A model generated the notes under the pieces. The model worked only from the letters and a program-made list of their open reading frames with translations. It was not told the DNA's origin and did no database searches. Of a DNA stretch of 64,000 nucleotides, positions 11,500 to 23,545 are shown piece by piece (within the stretch, counting starts at the first letter, position 1; every line of letters begins with the position of its first letter). A program made the translations under genes and the position numbers. Origin of the DNA: Maea johnstoni (taxonomy: Eukaryota; Annelida; Polychaeta; Spionida; Magelonidae). The stretch is from the NCBI GenBank assembly GCA_963942565.1, contig OZ012694.1, forward strand, positions 39,219,909 to 39,283,908, written 5' to 3'.

Positions 11500-12480
11500 A
11501 CACTCGTAAACTAATATTATGAATCAATGCATTAATCAATACATTATCGCTAATTACTTCTCCAATACCAACGCCAGCCACCGCAGCAAGACGAATCACT
11601 GTTATTCCTAGAGGATGCTATAACAAAATAAATCATTGATCCGACAGTATTTGTTCTCAGAGGAGTCTGTGGAGCGAGCTTGCTGTCATTCTCGCATGAT
11701 TAAAAATGTTTTGAAAGTAAGGATGAATAACAGAATCTACTTAACTTATTTACACCTGCAGTGCCCGAATATCCCACAATCAATGTATTTGAGACTTTCT
11801 AAGAAATCCTGATATTTTTTCCAGGAAAATCCTAGGAATTCCTTGGTGGCCCATGGTTTTGAAAATAACTCAACAACAAATTAAACCCTTCATAAATGTT
11901 CCTTCACAATGATAGTAAATTACCTACCCTTGTAACCCTACCAGACAAATCCAAGTTAACTGCTCAAGATCAGATTAATCATTTGATATGATATGTTGAA
12001 ATTTTGGTTGGTGCCTATAGGAAGATCTAAAATAATAGCATATTTTCCTGTAAATTTGAAAAAAAGGAGTGGTAAAGTAATAATAGGTATTTAGATTTTC
12101 AGGTAAGGCCAGTACAGGTTGAAGTAGGGCTAGTAGGTACCACGTCTTACTAGCCTTTAAGCAGGCTTGTGGAGTTTTCTGGCTGTTATTGGACCAAGTG
12201 CCACCAGAACTTCCACTCGTTTTACTCCACTTTTTCCACTTTTTTGCTCAGTGCACATGCTCTATGATATCTTATAGCTAGAGGTCCCAGCAGCTAAACA
12301 AACAGTCTAACCTGGAGTGAACTGGTGTCCCAGGCAGAGTGTGTATATGATAAATGGCCTGCAATAAATTATGTACACACATATGGAAGTAATGAGTATA
12401 AACCATGTATGTTAACTGTAGCCTCACAAGGCCAACCCACAATCACACAGTGTGTCTGCAAAGAATGTGCAAACATTGGA
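11500..12480. other. Intergenic stretch, mostly unique
   Basis: One family C piece lies at 11775-11850. The rest shows no recognised gene. A block at 11530-11720 is less repetitive and has homeodomain-like ATTA steps; its role is unknown. CTAGTAGG and its complement CCTACTAG-like steps near 12130-12155 form a weak hairpin. Confidence 0.4.
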
Positions 12481-12486
12481 AAAAGA

Positions 12487-12694
<208 letters not shown>

Positions 12695-13074
12695 GAAAAC
12701 TCTTATTTAATTTCTTTTTAAAATATTGTTTTATAATCAAAATATTAATAACTGATTTTCTCTTAGTATAGTATTTATCCTATTCATGTTTAAAATGTCC
12801 TCTAGAAATGATCTAAAGATAATAACTTGAAAATGATTTTACAAAATATTTACGGAGAGTTCTTGGCAATGGTGAAATTAACACTTCTCCTTCAGATACT
12901 TTCCCAACTATGTTTTCACCTTAACGATTTAACTCACACTGACAGGCTGATTTTACCTGTGGCAAGCATTTATGCCTTTATAAATGATGATAGTGTGTCT
13001 ACTATTATTATTAATGGTACAATTCAGGATTTGATAGTAACTTATTAAACTAATGTCAACGATTGTGGAATTTG

Positions 13075-13303
13075 GAATTTCATTTTTCATCACTTTTCCT
13101 GCCATATTGCGGCTTAATCGTGACTAGTCAGTTGTACCTGGTGGAGGAAACTGGAGTATGAGGCGGAAACCACTGCCTAAACCCCAAGTCACTGGCAACC
13201 TTTTCACATGCCACGGGAGGGATTCCAACCCAGGCAGTGGTACTGAGAGACAGCTAGCATTCAGTGGCAATTCCCTAGACCCCATGGGCATCAGGGCAGG
13301 CCC
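13075..13303 (-). mobile_element. SINE-1 (tRNA-derived), near full length
   Basis: On the minus strand it starts GGGCCTGCCCTGATGCCC. It has a B-box-like GGTTGGAATCC, then GGCATGTGAAAAGGTTGCC and GTGACTTGGGGTTTAGG, and a tail with ATATGGCAGGAAAAGTGATG. Other copies at 21393, 28535 and 47528-48302 share these blocks. The internal promoter boxes and variable tail are what is expected of a pol III SINE. I do not recognise a named family. Confidence 0.7.
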
Positions 13304-13314
13304 TGTAAACAATT

Positions 13315-13599
13315 TTAATACACCACAATGTTGACTTTTAACCAATCAAGACTCCGAGAAGATATTTTTGGTATTTGTGGAAGCACTTTTGTAGGATGAA
13401 CTCCAGTATTTGCAAAACTTTCGCCACAATGAGCCAGGAATAGCCTGGTCAAGTCAATATTTATAGCAGGGCCGAGCAGGGAGATGACGGCCATTCTACT
13501 TAATGAGGCTAGATGCTGGGCATGACAAATGAAAACCAGACGGAGGGCTGCATGTCTGACGCTTGCAGGATGATACACAGTTAGGTTCATTGAACTCAT
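13315..13599. other. Repeat-poor block, open for 94 codons on minus
   Basis: The sequence between the SINE and the next TA array has no match to the local repeat families and is GC-richer than its surroundings. A minus-strand frame of 94 codons crosses it, but it has no recognisable domain. It may be conserved non-coding sequence, an exon, or chance. Confidence 0.2.
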
Positions 13600-13664
13600 A
13601 GGAAAAAAATATGAATGTTATTTATTTTCCATCTTTACCCTAAATTGTCTTCTGAATATTACAT

Positions 13665-13772
<108 letters not shown>

Positions 13773-14148
13773 TCACAATATTACATGCTTAAGGTCCATT
13801 TAATCCCACATTTTGAAATAAACACTCTCATTACCCAAGGCCAACTTGCAAATTGAAACACATGTCACAGCTACTACACTGATTGGTCTTTTCAGTCGGT
13901 AAAGGTTAAGTTATCATCAATTATAGGTACCTATGTCTATACCAAATACATGAAGACCTCTGAAAAGCTCATATTGTCTCAGGTGTCCTGGACATCAGGT
14001 CACATTTACCGCCCAAGGCAGAAAACACCAAAAGGCAGTACTAGAAGTTTGTGCTACTTTTAAAATTGATTTTGTTGAATGAGTATTTCATTCAATAAAA
14101 TTACAATTACTTGAATTCATGTGAATCTTGGCTATAGACTTACAAAAA

Positions 14149-14371
14149 TTAACCTCTTCATGCCAGTAGTGACCAAAAACTTCCTGACAATATCTTAGGT
14201 AATTAAAGCCAGTTTTGGAATATTTTTAATGGAAAAATGTTAATTGGAACCCAACTCACAACTATCTGTGAGATATTTTGTGAATTAATGCTTGATTTTG
14301 AAGTTACACTTAAAAGTCTTGTTGTTCCAGACAACATCATCTGTCATCGTTTCCAGGCATAAAAGGGTTAA
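14149..14371 (+). mobile_element. Family B element
   Basis: Full length, from TTAACCTCTTCATGCCAGTAG to CAGGCATAAAAGGGTTAA. The interior is rather diverged, but both TTAA ends are present. Confidence 0.75.
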
Positions 14372-14429
14372 TGATCGAGTATGAGGTGTATCTAATATTG
14401 GTATTGTACTAACTCACTTGCCTTAATGA

Positions 14430-14745
14430 AAGGTAAAGATAATCAGTTTATAGTCTTGTATCCACCGAAATGTTTACACGACCTTCCTTCCCTAGCAGGC
14501 CTCTACACACGGAAACCATTTCAATCCCCCAGGGGATATTCCAGAGCAGCTGGCAGCATATAGCACACTAGCTCTAAGCACTGCCTTATTAATGCTAGGC
14601 ACCGATTTTGCAGCTGGGTAGACTGAGGCAATATGGAATAAACTGTCTTGCCCAAGGACAGACCAAAGTACCCCAGCCGGGAATTGAACGAGCGACCTAC
14701 TGATTACTAGTCTGACACCTAACCAACTGAGCTACTTTTGTCCCC
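14430..14745 (-). mobile_element. SINE-2 (tRNA-derived), full length
   Basis: Read on the minus strand, the head is GGGACAAAAGTAGCTCAG. It has an A box TAGCTCAGTTGG (14723-14734) and a B box CGTTCAATTCC (14680-14690). The spacing is tRNA-like, and the loop around CTAGTAA would give an AGT (Thr-like) anticodon, though the stem is imperfect. The body has CTTGGGCAAGACAG, close to a motif common in SINE and LINE tails, then CAGCTGCTCTGGAATATCCC, and ends CTTTACCTTTC. A second copy without the head is at 28278. Confidence 0.8.
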
Positions 14746-14774
14746 AAAAATTGAAAGCTACTGATGACAGTTAA

Positions 14775-14915
14775 TTAACTCATTCATGCTCACAGCATGT
14801 ATTTTATACAATATATCTAACATTTTGTAAAATCGTTGTTAATTCCTACATCATCACCAGAAGTATTATGGATCCAGATGACAATTTGTGGGGAAACCTG
14901 TCAAGAATGGGTTAA
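14775..14915 (+). mobile_element. Family B element, internally deleted
   Basis: Starts TTAACTCATTCATGCTCAC and ends CAAGAATGGGTTAA. About 90 bp of the centre is missing. The right-arm hallmark GATCCAGATGACAATTT is kept. It lies 30 bp beyond the SINE-2 head. Confidence 0.65.
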
Positions 14916-15445
14916 AGTTGAATAAGTACAAACCCCAGGTTAAAGAAGACTTCAAAGAGAGCTCTCGTCAACATCACAAACAGTTCATGATAACAGACCT
15001 TCTCGAGTACCTCAAAGCACTCACATTATACTCAAGCTGAAAGCATTATATTCCAAGAATGATTGAAGTGAGATTATTACACAAGATGAACAATGTTCCC
15101 TTTTCTTGAATTATGCAATTTTTTTCTTTAAAAAAGGTTAATCATGTTCTATATACTATATGAAAAAATGCCTTGGGCAAAATAAAAATGGAAAATTTGA
15201 TTATGGGAGATTATGCAGAAATGCATATTTCTTTAAATCATTGTTTTCAATCCAACATTGGATCACTTACACAAACACACACCTGAATGTGTGTTTTAAT
15301 AAAGAGACTTACTAGTACAATTTTCTCAGGTAAATCCAAGGATCTCCTTTTCTTGGGAAACGTTAAGAAAGTCTCAGTTGCATAATGTGTATATATTCAA
15401 ACTAGTGGCAGTGAAACCCCACCCCAAAGTTCTATACTACCAATT

Positions 15446-15476
15446 CCCCCCCCCCCCCCCCCCCAAAAAAAAAAAA
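15446..15476. repeat. Poly-C tract joined to poly-A
   Basis: Nineteen C followed by twelve A. Long C runs are rare. It may mark a slippage hotspot or an assembly-length error. Confidence 0.9.
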
Positions 15477-15539
15477 GAAATGAGTGTCAGGTACTGATGC
15501 GTTACTTAACCACCTTGAATTACACAATTGTTCCTTTAT

Positions 15540-16960
15540 ATGAAGTAATGTAAACTTTGGCACTTACTTTTAGGACAGACTAGCTCGACCACCCATTCCA
15601 CAAGACAGCAACTGAAGAACTTGGACTTAATCTTTTCTACGATTGTTAATTCCTTTTCCGGCGGTCTCTGTGACTCCACATCTAAACTATCCCCTGTGAC
15701 CAGCGTTTCCATCATTTCATTATATTCCAGCTTTTAGAGAGACCCACCTCCCCCTGTAATCCAGGTAAATCCAGCGGAGATCAAAGGGTGCTAATTAGCT
15801 CGTTAGTACTCCTCCTGCACTCAGCACATGAATATCATAATCCAGGTGAGTTAAGCCACGTGCTGCGGTGTGTTTTATATACAACGGTGCACTTATATTC
15901 CTGTGGTTAGATTTAGCCGAAGTGGATGCAGACTTTCTCAGCAGTGCGAAGTGTTGGTTTGTAGCCATGCAACACAAGTGAGTGATATTTGAGACCAGCC
16001 ACAAATCATTTAGGCCGAGGAAGATGAGGAGCATGCGGTACTCTAACGTACGCGCAGCAGCAGCAGCAGCGTATTGTATCGGGGCGTCACACAGACAAAC
16101 GGACGGACATCCCGCAGCTAACAGCCGCCCCACGCTTCATTACTTGGATATTCTCATCATCATCATCATAGGGCCCTCTCCCCTGTAGTAGTGTATGCAC
16201 GCACGCTCTCGCTCGCTAGCCTTTCCCAGTTCTCGCTCATCTACTCTGAATACAACCCTGCCCTCGACTACGACTTCAACACATCCTTTTCCCAGCTTCT
16301 CCCAGTGTGAAATCAAAACGTTACAAGCCCAGCGCTATTTACTTTCTCAATACATATCTACACATCCCCCAGTACCGTCTATTGAATCAACACTTGGCCT
16401 GTTTGACCCATTACAGGGCCACAGTGGAAATCAATAGTAGGTGGGAACATGGATACTGGTGGACAGATTATGCATTAGCTGATCATTGACACAAAATCAT
16501 CGTAGGAACACAACTTCTACCGTTTGTCCTTTCAGACTGCTCAATTGGCCACTTAATAAAGGAATATTGATTATACACTGTACGGGGCACAAGGCACGGT
16601 TAGTTAGCACCGGGATATGGATTATTAATGGATTATTATCATTTCCACTGAGGGAGCTAATTAGCAAAATTGTTCCATCACATTGGTGTTATTGCGTAAT
16701 AATTATGAAAAGTCTCTTTGAATTGTTAGGGTGTAAGCTGATTATTCTCACAGCTGAGGACCATTGTCATAACACTAATTAAGCACATTGAGTGGCCTGA
16801 AACAAATAGAATCACAGCATAAATCAGACACTGGCGATAATTCCATAACCACACACAGCCCAGGATGAGACATTTAGTGATTAACAATAGCAGCTAATCA
16901 CATCTTCATTGCCAATTGATCTGAATGTCTAATAGTGGCTTCTAAAACATGGTTAAGAAA
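15540..16960. promoter_or_regulatory. Repeat-poor block, possible regulatory region
   Basis: About 1.4 kb with none of the window's repeat families and higher GC and CpG than its surroundings. A CAG run (16050-16070) and a CATCAT run (16156-16169) lie in it. The right part holds many homeodomain-like sites, for example TTAATGGATTATTA near 16625, GAGCTAATTAGC near 16657 and CACTAATTAAGC near 16771. Open frames of 60-112 aa lack domain features. An enhancer, a promoter with 5' UTR, or both are possible. This is inference from composition and motif density. Confidence 0.35.
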
Positions 16961-17000
16961 CTACTATTTTCATCAAATATGTCCCTTACTAAATAAATGA

Positions 17001-17131
17001 TTAGGCCTACCTGAATTTTTTCCACCTTTTTAACTCAAAAATAACATAAAACATGCAAAGCAATTTTTTTATCTACTTACCTACCCTATTTTTTTAACTG
17101 TTACAAGAAACAAACAATTTTCCAGGCCTTA
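17001..17131. mobile_element. AGGCCTAAAA-ended element, short copy
   Basis: Left end TTAGGCCTACCTG and right end AAACAAACAATTTTCCAGGC. Internal TTACCTACCCTATTTTTTTA matches the copies at 31975 and 50197. About half their length. Confidence 0.55.
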
Positions 17132-17539
17132 CTTGGCTGGGTATTTTTTGAATTAGGAGCCCTACTAAATCATATAAGTTGCAGAACCATACTATTAAGG
17201 CCCAAGAGTTTTTTTATATTCAATTTTCATTGATTATCACTGAAAAAATTGGATAAAATACTACAATTTGGATAAAACAGTATTAGAAAACCATTCTTTA
17301 TTAAAATGAAGCCTTTATCTGTTGGAAATTTACCTTGAAATTCTAAGGGCTTAGAGCAGTAGGAAACCCCTAAATTAATGATTACCCAATGTGTGTGCCC
17401 AGAATCCTCACACTGTAAGACACAGATAAAGATAACACTAAATATATGCTTAATTGGACTACACTATTGGGGTAATACTATGCTCAAATCTCCTGGGCAC
17501 TCTGAGCATGCCCCAACCAAAAAAAAAAAAATAGAATAT

Positions 17540-17870
17540 CAAGAAATTCCTTGAATTTTTCCAGGAAAATCCAAGGATAACCTAGGAAAATCCCAGGATT
17601 CTCTGCAACATCCTAGTATTCCTATGATATTCCAAGCTTCATTTGGAAAGGGTATACATACCGTACCAAATGGAGCCAGGAAAACCAAAGAAATCCTTGG
17701 ATTTCCCAGAAAACCCAGTCTCAGCTACCCTTGGTAAGGGATGTTACCTTTGTTTGAACTCCTGTATTACCTTTATCAAAAGAAACTTAGAATACCAAGG
17801 AATTCTAAGAGTTTTCCTATGTAATCCCATGATTTGCTAGGAAAATCCAAAATCTTCTTAGAAAGTTTCC
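17540..17870. repeat. Dense family C cluster
   Basis: At least four overlapping units of CCAGGAAAATCCAAGG, CCTAGGAAAATCCCAGG and TATTCCAAGCTTCATTTGG. A 65-aa frame across it reads repeat sequence. Confidence 0.65.
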
Positions 17871-18009
17871 TCTTCCTTCAGTAAAGGTGTACATGTGACT
17901 TTTATGTGCATGCCTGATACAGCATTGCTAATAGAAACAAGAACATGCTTGTCAGACCCCCTTATCTGGCCAATATACCCATCCTGTATAAATAAGACAG
18001 CCTTGCTAG

Positions 18010-18335
18010 TAGGATTGGTACCAATACAGGTTACAATTGAAACCAAATGCTGATATCATATTGGAAAAATTATGGTATCCAAAAAGGATCTCATTGTTTC
18101 ATTTAAGATTTGAAATACACATGAAATTGACTTATTTGCTACCTAAAATGACATCTACATGTGAAATGAATTCTTTATTTATTAGCCAATTTCCAAAGTG
18201 AAGGGTGCTAAATTTGACTAATTAGGTTGCTGTGAGGCCAGCAGTATTGTTAAGAATATCATTAAGGTATCATACCATGAAGGAAATATTGATGTCATGT
18301 TGCATCCAAAATAAACTAAAAGGAGACAATCCCTA
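18010..18335. mobile_element. Family E element, third copy
   Basis: Left end TAGGATTGGTACCAATAC; right end GACAATCCCTA. It shares GGTGCTAAATTTGAC and GGTATCATACCATGA with the copy at 5290. Flanks CTTGCTAG and TTGCCCAG are only loosely alike. Confidence 0.6.
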
Positions 18336-18643
18336 TTGCCCAGGTTTGGATGATAAAGCTGTTAAGGGGTTATTTCAACTGGAATGTGCTATGGTATCCT
18401 AAAATTGCAATACAAGGAGCCCTAGCCTGCTTATGCTACCAAATACAGTTTAAAATTGATATTGGTATAAGTGATATTTAACAATAAAATAGATGGAAGT
18501 ATTTAAAAACAAAAAAGAAACTTTGAATATATTTTTCAAATATTGTCTGGGCACTCAAGCATTTCAACATAATTTATAATGAGATAGGTTCATGTGAGAG
18601 TAGATATTCCTATTCCGCTAAACTAAGGGAGAAAACATTTATA

Positions 18644-18960
18644 CCGTATTCTCTTGAATAAGCGCACCTTCTTGCCATGTCTGCAAACCAGCACTGAATT
18701 CTGCCATTTCAGCAGTCCCTTCGCCCTCTCACTGTTCATATTCGCCGCATGATCGCACTATTGACCAATTAACAATCTTTTCACTAGCAGCAAACGTCTA
18801 AGCACGCTGAACAGCGAGAGTGCAAAGGTGCAATAACATTCATTACATTCCGATCGGCAATCATTGAGGGGTGCGGTTATACGGAAGTTTGACAACACCC
18901 CTTCTAGAGAAAACGTTCGCAAACTCTACCCGCACGGTGCGCTTATTCAAGAGAATATGG
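18644..18960. mobile_element. Inverted-repeat element (CCGTATTCTCTTGAATAAGC ends)
   Basis: The left end CCGTATTCTCTTGAATAAGC with the next bases GCACC is matched on the minus strand at the right by CCATATTCTCTTGAATAAGC plus GCACC: 25-bp inverted repeats with one or two differences. About 317 bp, CpG-richer than its flanks. It resembles the widespread non-autonomous elements whose ends begin CCGTATT. The superfamily is uncertain. Confidence 0.75.
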
Positions 18961-19560
18961 AAAATTTAGATTTGAAGGTACATGCTGGCTGTAAAAACTA
19001 TGTGGCAAATCTAAATATGCAGGGTCAGTCATTACTTTTCTTAACTTATTACAGCATCCTTTTTTTCTATTTGGTTTTCAGTATTCTTTTACAAAAATTG
19101 ATCAAAATTTTCATATATCTTTTCTTTCCTTTTGTTGTCTTTGAAGTATCACATTTTTACAATCTAATCATGCCTTTAAAGGTGCAATGTTCATTACACT
19201 GTTTTTTGTATGCACATATTGACTGTAAGCCTCTGTCAAATTATAATGTTTCAACATCGCAACAAATGTAGAAAGGCAGGTCAGGCTCTACGCACGGAGA
19301 GGAGTAGTATTCAACTCCATTTTCCAGAGGTAAGAGTTGACCAAAACACTACTTCCATCAAGTAGAAAGGTGCCTCATACTCATATCCTAGGCTTAGGGA
19401 TGAACTAGACATTCAATTCAGACCTTAGTAAAATACATGAGATCAACTAGTCATTTCTTACATACGAAAATCTAAATCTCACGCACATACATTGGCAACG
19501 ATCAGGTACACCACTAGTGAATTTTCAGGGGTGACCAACTGTCACATTGTCGCACTTAAT
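18961..19560. other. Stretch without recognised features
   Basis: A 135-codon plus-strand frame (18864-19271) starts inside the preceding element and runs into T-rich low-complexity sequence. Its translation is hydrophobic and biased, with no recognisable domain, and I do not accept it as a gene. Confidence 0.4.
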
Positions 19561-19579
19561 GCAGCATGTAACAGAGGCC

Positions 19580-19786
19580 TTAACCCTCCCGATGCTGAGG
19601 CTGCTTTCGTCCAAAGCACAAGGACGTAAAGATTTTTGAAAACCATTTAAACCATGTCATGTTGGTATTTATTGAAAAGCTCTTGCTGAGTACTCTCAGA
19701 TGAGTATCCATGTGCCAGTGTTCCAGTCATTTTTAATTATTTTTAGTTAATTCTGTATTGGCCAATCTAGCCACCACCAGCAAAAC
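19580..19786 (-). mobile_element. Family A element
   Basis: Starts TTAACCCTCCCGATGCTGAGG. The other end stops at CCACCACCAGCAAAAC without the AAGGGTTAA terminus, so the distal end is lost. Confidence 0.75.
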
Positions 19787-20454
19787 ATGCAACAAGACAG
19801 GAACTTAAATCTCTGTTTCAATCCCTATAGAGATGATTATCTAGATGTTTCACTTTTTAACACAAAATATACTTGTGAACTTGATAACGCCTTTAGATAT
19901 ATAAAGGTCTACATTATTGTTACAAAGGCTGGTAGAGTAGTGGCAAATGGGGACAATATTCTAATTGATTTTTCGCACAGCGCCCTCCAAAAAATGCTAT
20001 GCTCCAGGACAAATTGTCTGTGCTCCAGGACACTAAAATTTGGACACACCTGATTTTGCTGTGCAAGAAGTGCAAATCAATTTGTGGGAAATACTAATTT
20101 GTGAGAAAGGGGTAGCAATGGAGCTCAGGGGATAACTAGACAATAAGCAGCCAATTTGACCTTATGACATTCATTATGGAATTATTCATTTCCTATTTGA
20201 GTACAAGCTAACCTAGATATCTTTATACTCTCAAACTAAATCAGTAGGTAGGCCAAGGATATAAACTATTTATTACCCTAGCCTATAGGGTGGAATGGGC
20301 AGATCTCACAATTTTTCCTAAACCTTATGGAAGGGTGAGGGATAAAGCACAGTCATTCCCTCTACCTGTAATTCGTAAACTGGACAAAACATTTCCTATG
20401 TGCAAGCATGGAAGCATACAGTCCTATTGATTGCCTTGACTTGACTGAGTTTTT

Positions 20455-20545
20455 GCAGGACCTTCATAAGTCATTCCCAAGTTCCACCAGGAAATATGTA
20501 TGAAAAAAATAGGAATATTGGGAAATATCTGGGAACATTTTGTAA
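20455..20545. repeat. Family C piece
   Basis: Diverged unit with CAAGTTCCACCAGGAAATA and GGGAAATATCTGGGAA steps. Confidence 0.35.
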
Positions 20546-20917
20546 GGGAACTGGTGAAAATGGATCCTCTAAAGCATGTGGTTTAGTGGTTCTGTTCTTA
20601 TCTAAAAATAGCATGGGTGCAATTAAGCTAAAATTAACATACACATGAAGGCCAAAAAAAACATTTAGGCAAAAGCCTTGATTTGACTGCAGACGCTTCT
20701 ATCCCCATGGAATCATAAAAATTTAACTTCGCCAAAGAAGCCAAAAACGCCTACTAACATAAGTGATATTTCACTCATAAACGCATCCTTTGAAGAACAA
20801 ATACATGTCATCCAAAAAGAGAAAATTCCAACCCTCCTTACTTTTCAATATGCTTTATTTTAAAGGAATGTCAATAAACCATGTGTATTCCTTCACTAAG
20901 CTTCTTTATCTCCATCT

Positions 20918-21145
20918 TAACCCATTAATTAATGCTCAAAAGTTCTTTGAGAAAATTTCATCTGTATCGATGATAATTTTGACAATAATTTGGAAAGTAA
21001 GAACTTTTTTGTTAAATATTTGGTGGGGAGTTGTTGCTGGTGTTCTAAGGAATATTTATACTTTAAATCTTTATCCCAAATATAAATTTGCCTATAGGAT
21101 CTTGTCAAAATTGTTAGGCTGCTTTTGGCCACTGTGAGCAGTTAA
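20918..21145 (-). mobile_element. Family B element
   Basis: Starts TTAACCCATTAATTAATGC and ends CTGTGAGCAGTTAAAC. The central ATATTTGGTGGGGAGTTG is diverged. A 115-codon plus frame across it is repeat sequence. Confidence 0.65.
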
Positions 21146-21392
21146 ACCAATAGAAATAATATCAACTTTGCAATTATTTCATTACCAAAATGCCATTCTG
21201 AGAAGGACAAAAATGTATTGTATAAATATTGTATAAATTGCAGAATCCTGGTGTTAAAAAACCCTAAATCTGGTTGTAAGAAACTTGTCCAAGAGAAAAA
21301 TTCTTCAGGCACCAAATAAGGGTGGCCTTGACTCTAATAAGCCATGAACATCTTATGTTTTGCATTGCAAACAAACTATGATGTGTCTATGA

Positions 21393-21602
21393 AGGGCCAG
21401 CTCTGATCTAAGACATTGCCACTGATTGATCACTGTCTTTCACAACTGCCTGGATTCAAATCTCTGCCGGGGCATGTGAAAAAGTTGCCAGTGTTAGGCT
21501 GTGTTTTTCACTGGTTACTCCGTCGTCATCCACCACTTACAACTGGCAAGTCAGGATTTAGTCACAGTATGGCAGAAGAAGTAATGATAATAATAAAAAC
21601 CT
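21393..21602 (+). mobile_element. SINE-1 copy with (ATA)n tail
   Basis: It has GGGCCAGCTCTGATCTAAG at the head, a B-box-like GGATTCAAATC, the shared GGGGCATGTGAAAAAGTTGC block and a tail ATGGCAGAAGAAGTAATGAT followed by AATAATAAAAA. It is the clearest plus-strand copy. Confidence 0.7.
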
Positions 21603-22299
21603 GAGTATGTAGGACCTGATAATTATATTTGATATGTACAGTTTGAAACCAACGAAACAAGAGTTGTGTCAATGGTGATAAGGGTTGGTAACTGTTAAAT
21701 TTGTCTCTGCTATCTACCTGAGGAAAAAAGAAATCTGTGGAGTGAAATTTTTTCGTGAGGATGATTTTAAAGGGGATTCTAATGAAACATCAATAACTTT
21801 CATTTTCAATAACCTAGTATCTTAAGAGATTTGGAGAACATGTTCCAACAGTTTTTTCTTATTTACAAAATAAAAAACCTTTGAATTAAGCTACTATGGA
21901 TGAAGGGTAAATTACATTTACATTGATTTTTTTTTCTGAGTCCAACCTTTCAATTCTCCATTATCATTAATACAAGGTAATAAATACTATAATTAGCTCT
22001 ATCTGACAGTAGTCCAATCCTGTAATACCAACTTTGGAGCAATTGATTCAGAAGTTAGTTATCATTTTCACATATAGATGGCAGCACTTTCCAATACCAA
22101 CAGCGGCAGCGGGAAGCAGAGTGGAGCTGGTGATAATGTATCATATCACAGACACTATACTTATCACTTATGCAACTTAGTGACAAACACTTGCAAACCA
22201 GTTAAGGTATCAGCAAATGGATTGAAACGGGCAAATAACACAACAAAGCATGCAGCAGTAGCTTCAAAATGTGAGAGCGGACAAATACCTTAGGCACTA

Positions 22300-22365
22300 T
22301 TAACCCATTTATACCTGGAGATCTACCTAGCTATGCAGTGCCATCTGGAGTGTCATATTTATGAA
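22300..22365 (+). mobile_element. Family B left-end fragment
   Basis: TTAACCCATTTATACCTGGAG followed by about 45 diverged bases. The remainder is absent or unrecognisable. Confidence 0.3.
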
Positions 22366-22485
22366 AACAAATGTATGCGGGCTTGCCCCTTCCAACATCT
22401 TTCTTTTCAGAAAAATGGTTTAGTGGTTAGTATGTGGTAGTTACATGAAGGTTCCTATACACACTCTCTGTCATGCATTTACGAA

Positions 22486-22487
<2 letters not shown>

Positions 22488-22579
<92 letters not shown>
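22488..22579. repeat. (CT)n microsatellite
   Basis: About 46 perfect CT units. Confidence 0.98.
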
Positions 22580-22582
<3 letters not shown>

Positions 22583-23106
22583 AGTCTATAGGCCAATCGC
22601 AAAACACGCTTGTACCACAAAACTACCTGCATATAGTTTCAAAAGTGGTACATAACGTTCAAATTCTTTTTATAAGGGACTTTCTCTGACATAAATAGGC
22701 AGTTTAAAATATACTGACAAACTTTCTCCCACCTATAAAATTGATGCCATTTGTTAGAATCTTGATATATCCTAAATGATACATATTCACAAATTATCTT
22801 CAAAGATTATATAATGCCAGCAGGTAAATCCATTGAATACAGATAAGCAGTTCATGTGAAACCGATCTTAAAGGATGCAATATTTGAATAAATGTATTTG
22901 ATATTGTATTTGTTTGCTTAAGAAATGTCTCGCCTACCTTAGAATATTGGACGTTGTATCCATCAGTATAATTGATCTTTAAGAATAAATGGAGTACATA
23001 CCTGAAAAGAATAGAAAAAACATATGTACAATTTTGATTGAAAATATGGAACAAATAGTACTACATGTACATGTAACATAATAATGAGTTATTATGTTTA
23101 TGATAA

Positions 23107-23152
23107 CATACATACATACATACATACATACATACATACATACATACATACA

Positions 23153-23184
<32 letters not shown>

Positions 23185-23245
23185 ATACATATTTACATAC
23201 ATACATACGTAGTTTACATACATACATACAAACATACATACATGA
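23107..23245. repeat. (TACA)n microsatellite
   Basis: About 19 perfect TACA units, then a TATAATACATATT break and further imperfect units. Frames rich in Tyr-Ile-His-Thr or Cys-Met-Tyr-Val come from it. Confidence 0.97.
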
Positions 23246-23325
23246 AAACATACATGGTAAAACCACAAAAAGAAATCTATAAGGTTGTGAAGGCCTAGCT
23301 ATCTGCAGTAGTTTTCAATCATACA

Positions 23326-23545
23326 GCGTGCAGCATAATCACTGGCCCCATTGCAAGTTGCAAGTGAATTCGGCAAAAAACGTCAATGGGGCAATTTAGC
23401 ATAACAAGACTTTGACTTGCCCAGCTCGGCATGTTATGTTTTGAGCAAAATCCAATCTCACCTTTGTTTGAGAGAGTGGTGGGGCACGTGGAAGTGCCAG
23501 CAGGGCAAGTCAACTTTAGGGGCAGCATGCCCTGCTCAGAAAGTA
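23326..23545. mobile_element. Possible GGGCAAGT-type element remnant
   Basis: Repeated GCAAGTTGCAAGTGAATTCG, GACTTGCCCAGC and GGGCAAGTCAACTTTAGG steps resemble the interior of the CAGGGCTCGA-ended element at 36998. Clear ends were not found. Confidence 0.3.

Noticed and set aside
10936-11514. Repetitive proteins of 150-172 aa over the minisatellite
   Set aside because: The 30-bp unit keeps all these frames open automatically, and both strands are open. No start context, signal peptide or conservation supports a gene.
14650-14745. A tRNA gene on the minus strand
   Set aside because: The acceptor and anticodon stems are imperfect, and the sequence continues into a SINE body that recurs at 28278.
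15795-16133. A 112-codon minus frame in the repeat-poor block
   Set aside because: Part of it is a CAG-run alanine stretch, and the rest has no domain. Chance length in GC-richer DNA is enough.
18864-19271. A 135-codon plus frame
   Set aside because: It begins inside an inverted-repeat element and continues in T-rich low-complexity sequence.
22078-22293. A 71-codon plus frame beginning MAALSNTNSGSGKQSGAG
   Set aside because: The composition is plausible, but there is no domain, splice context or flanking exon. I could not support it above chance.
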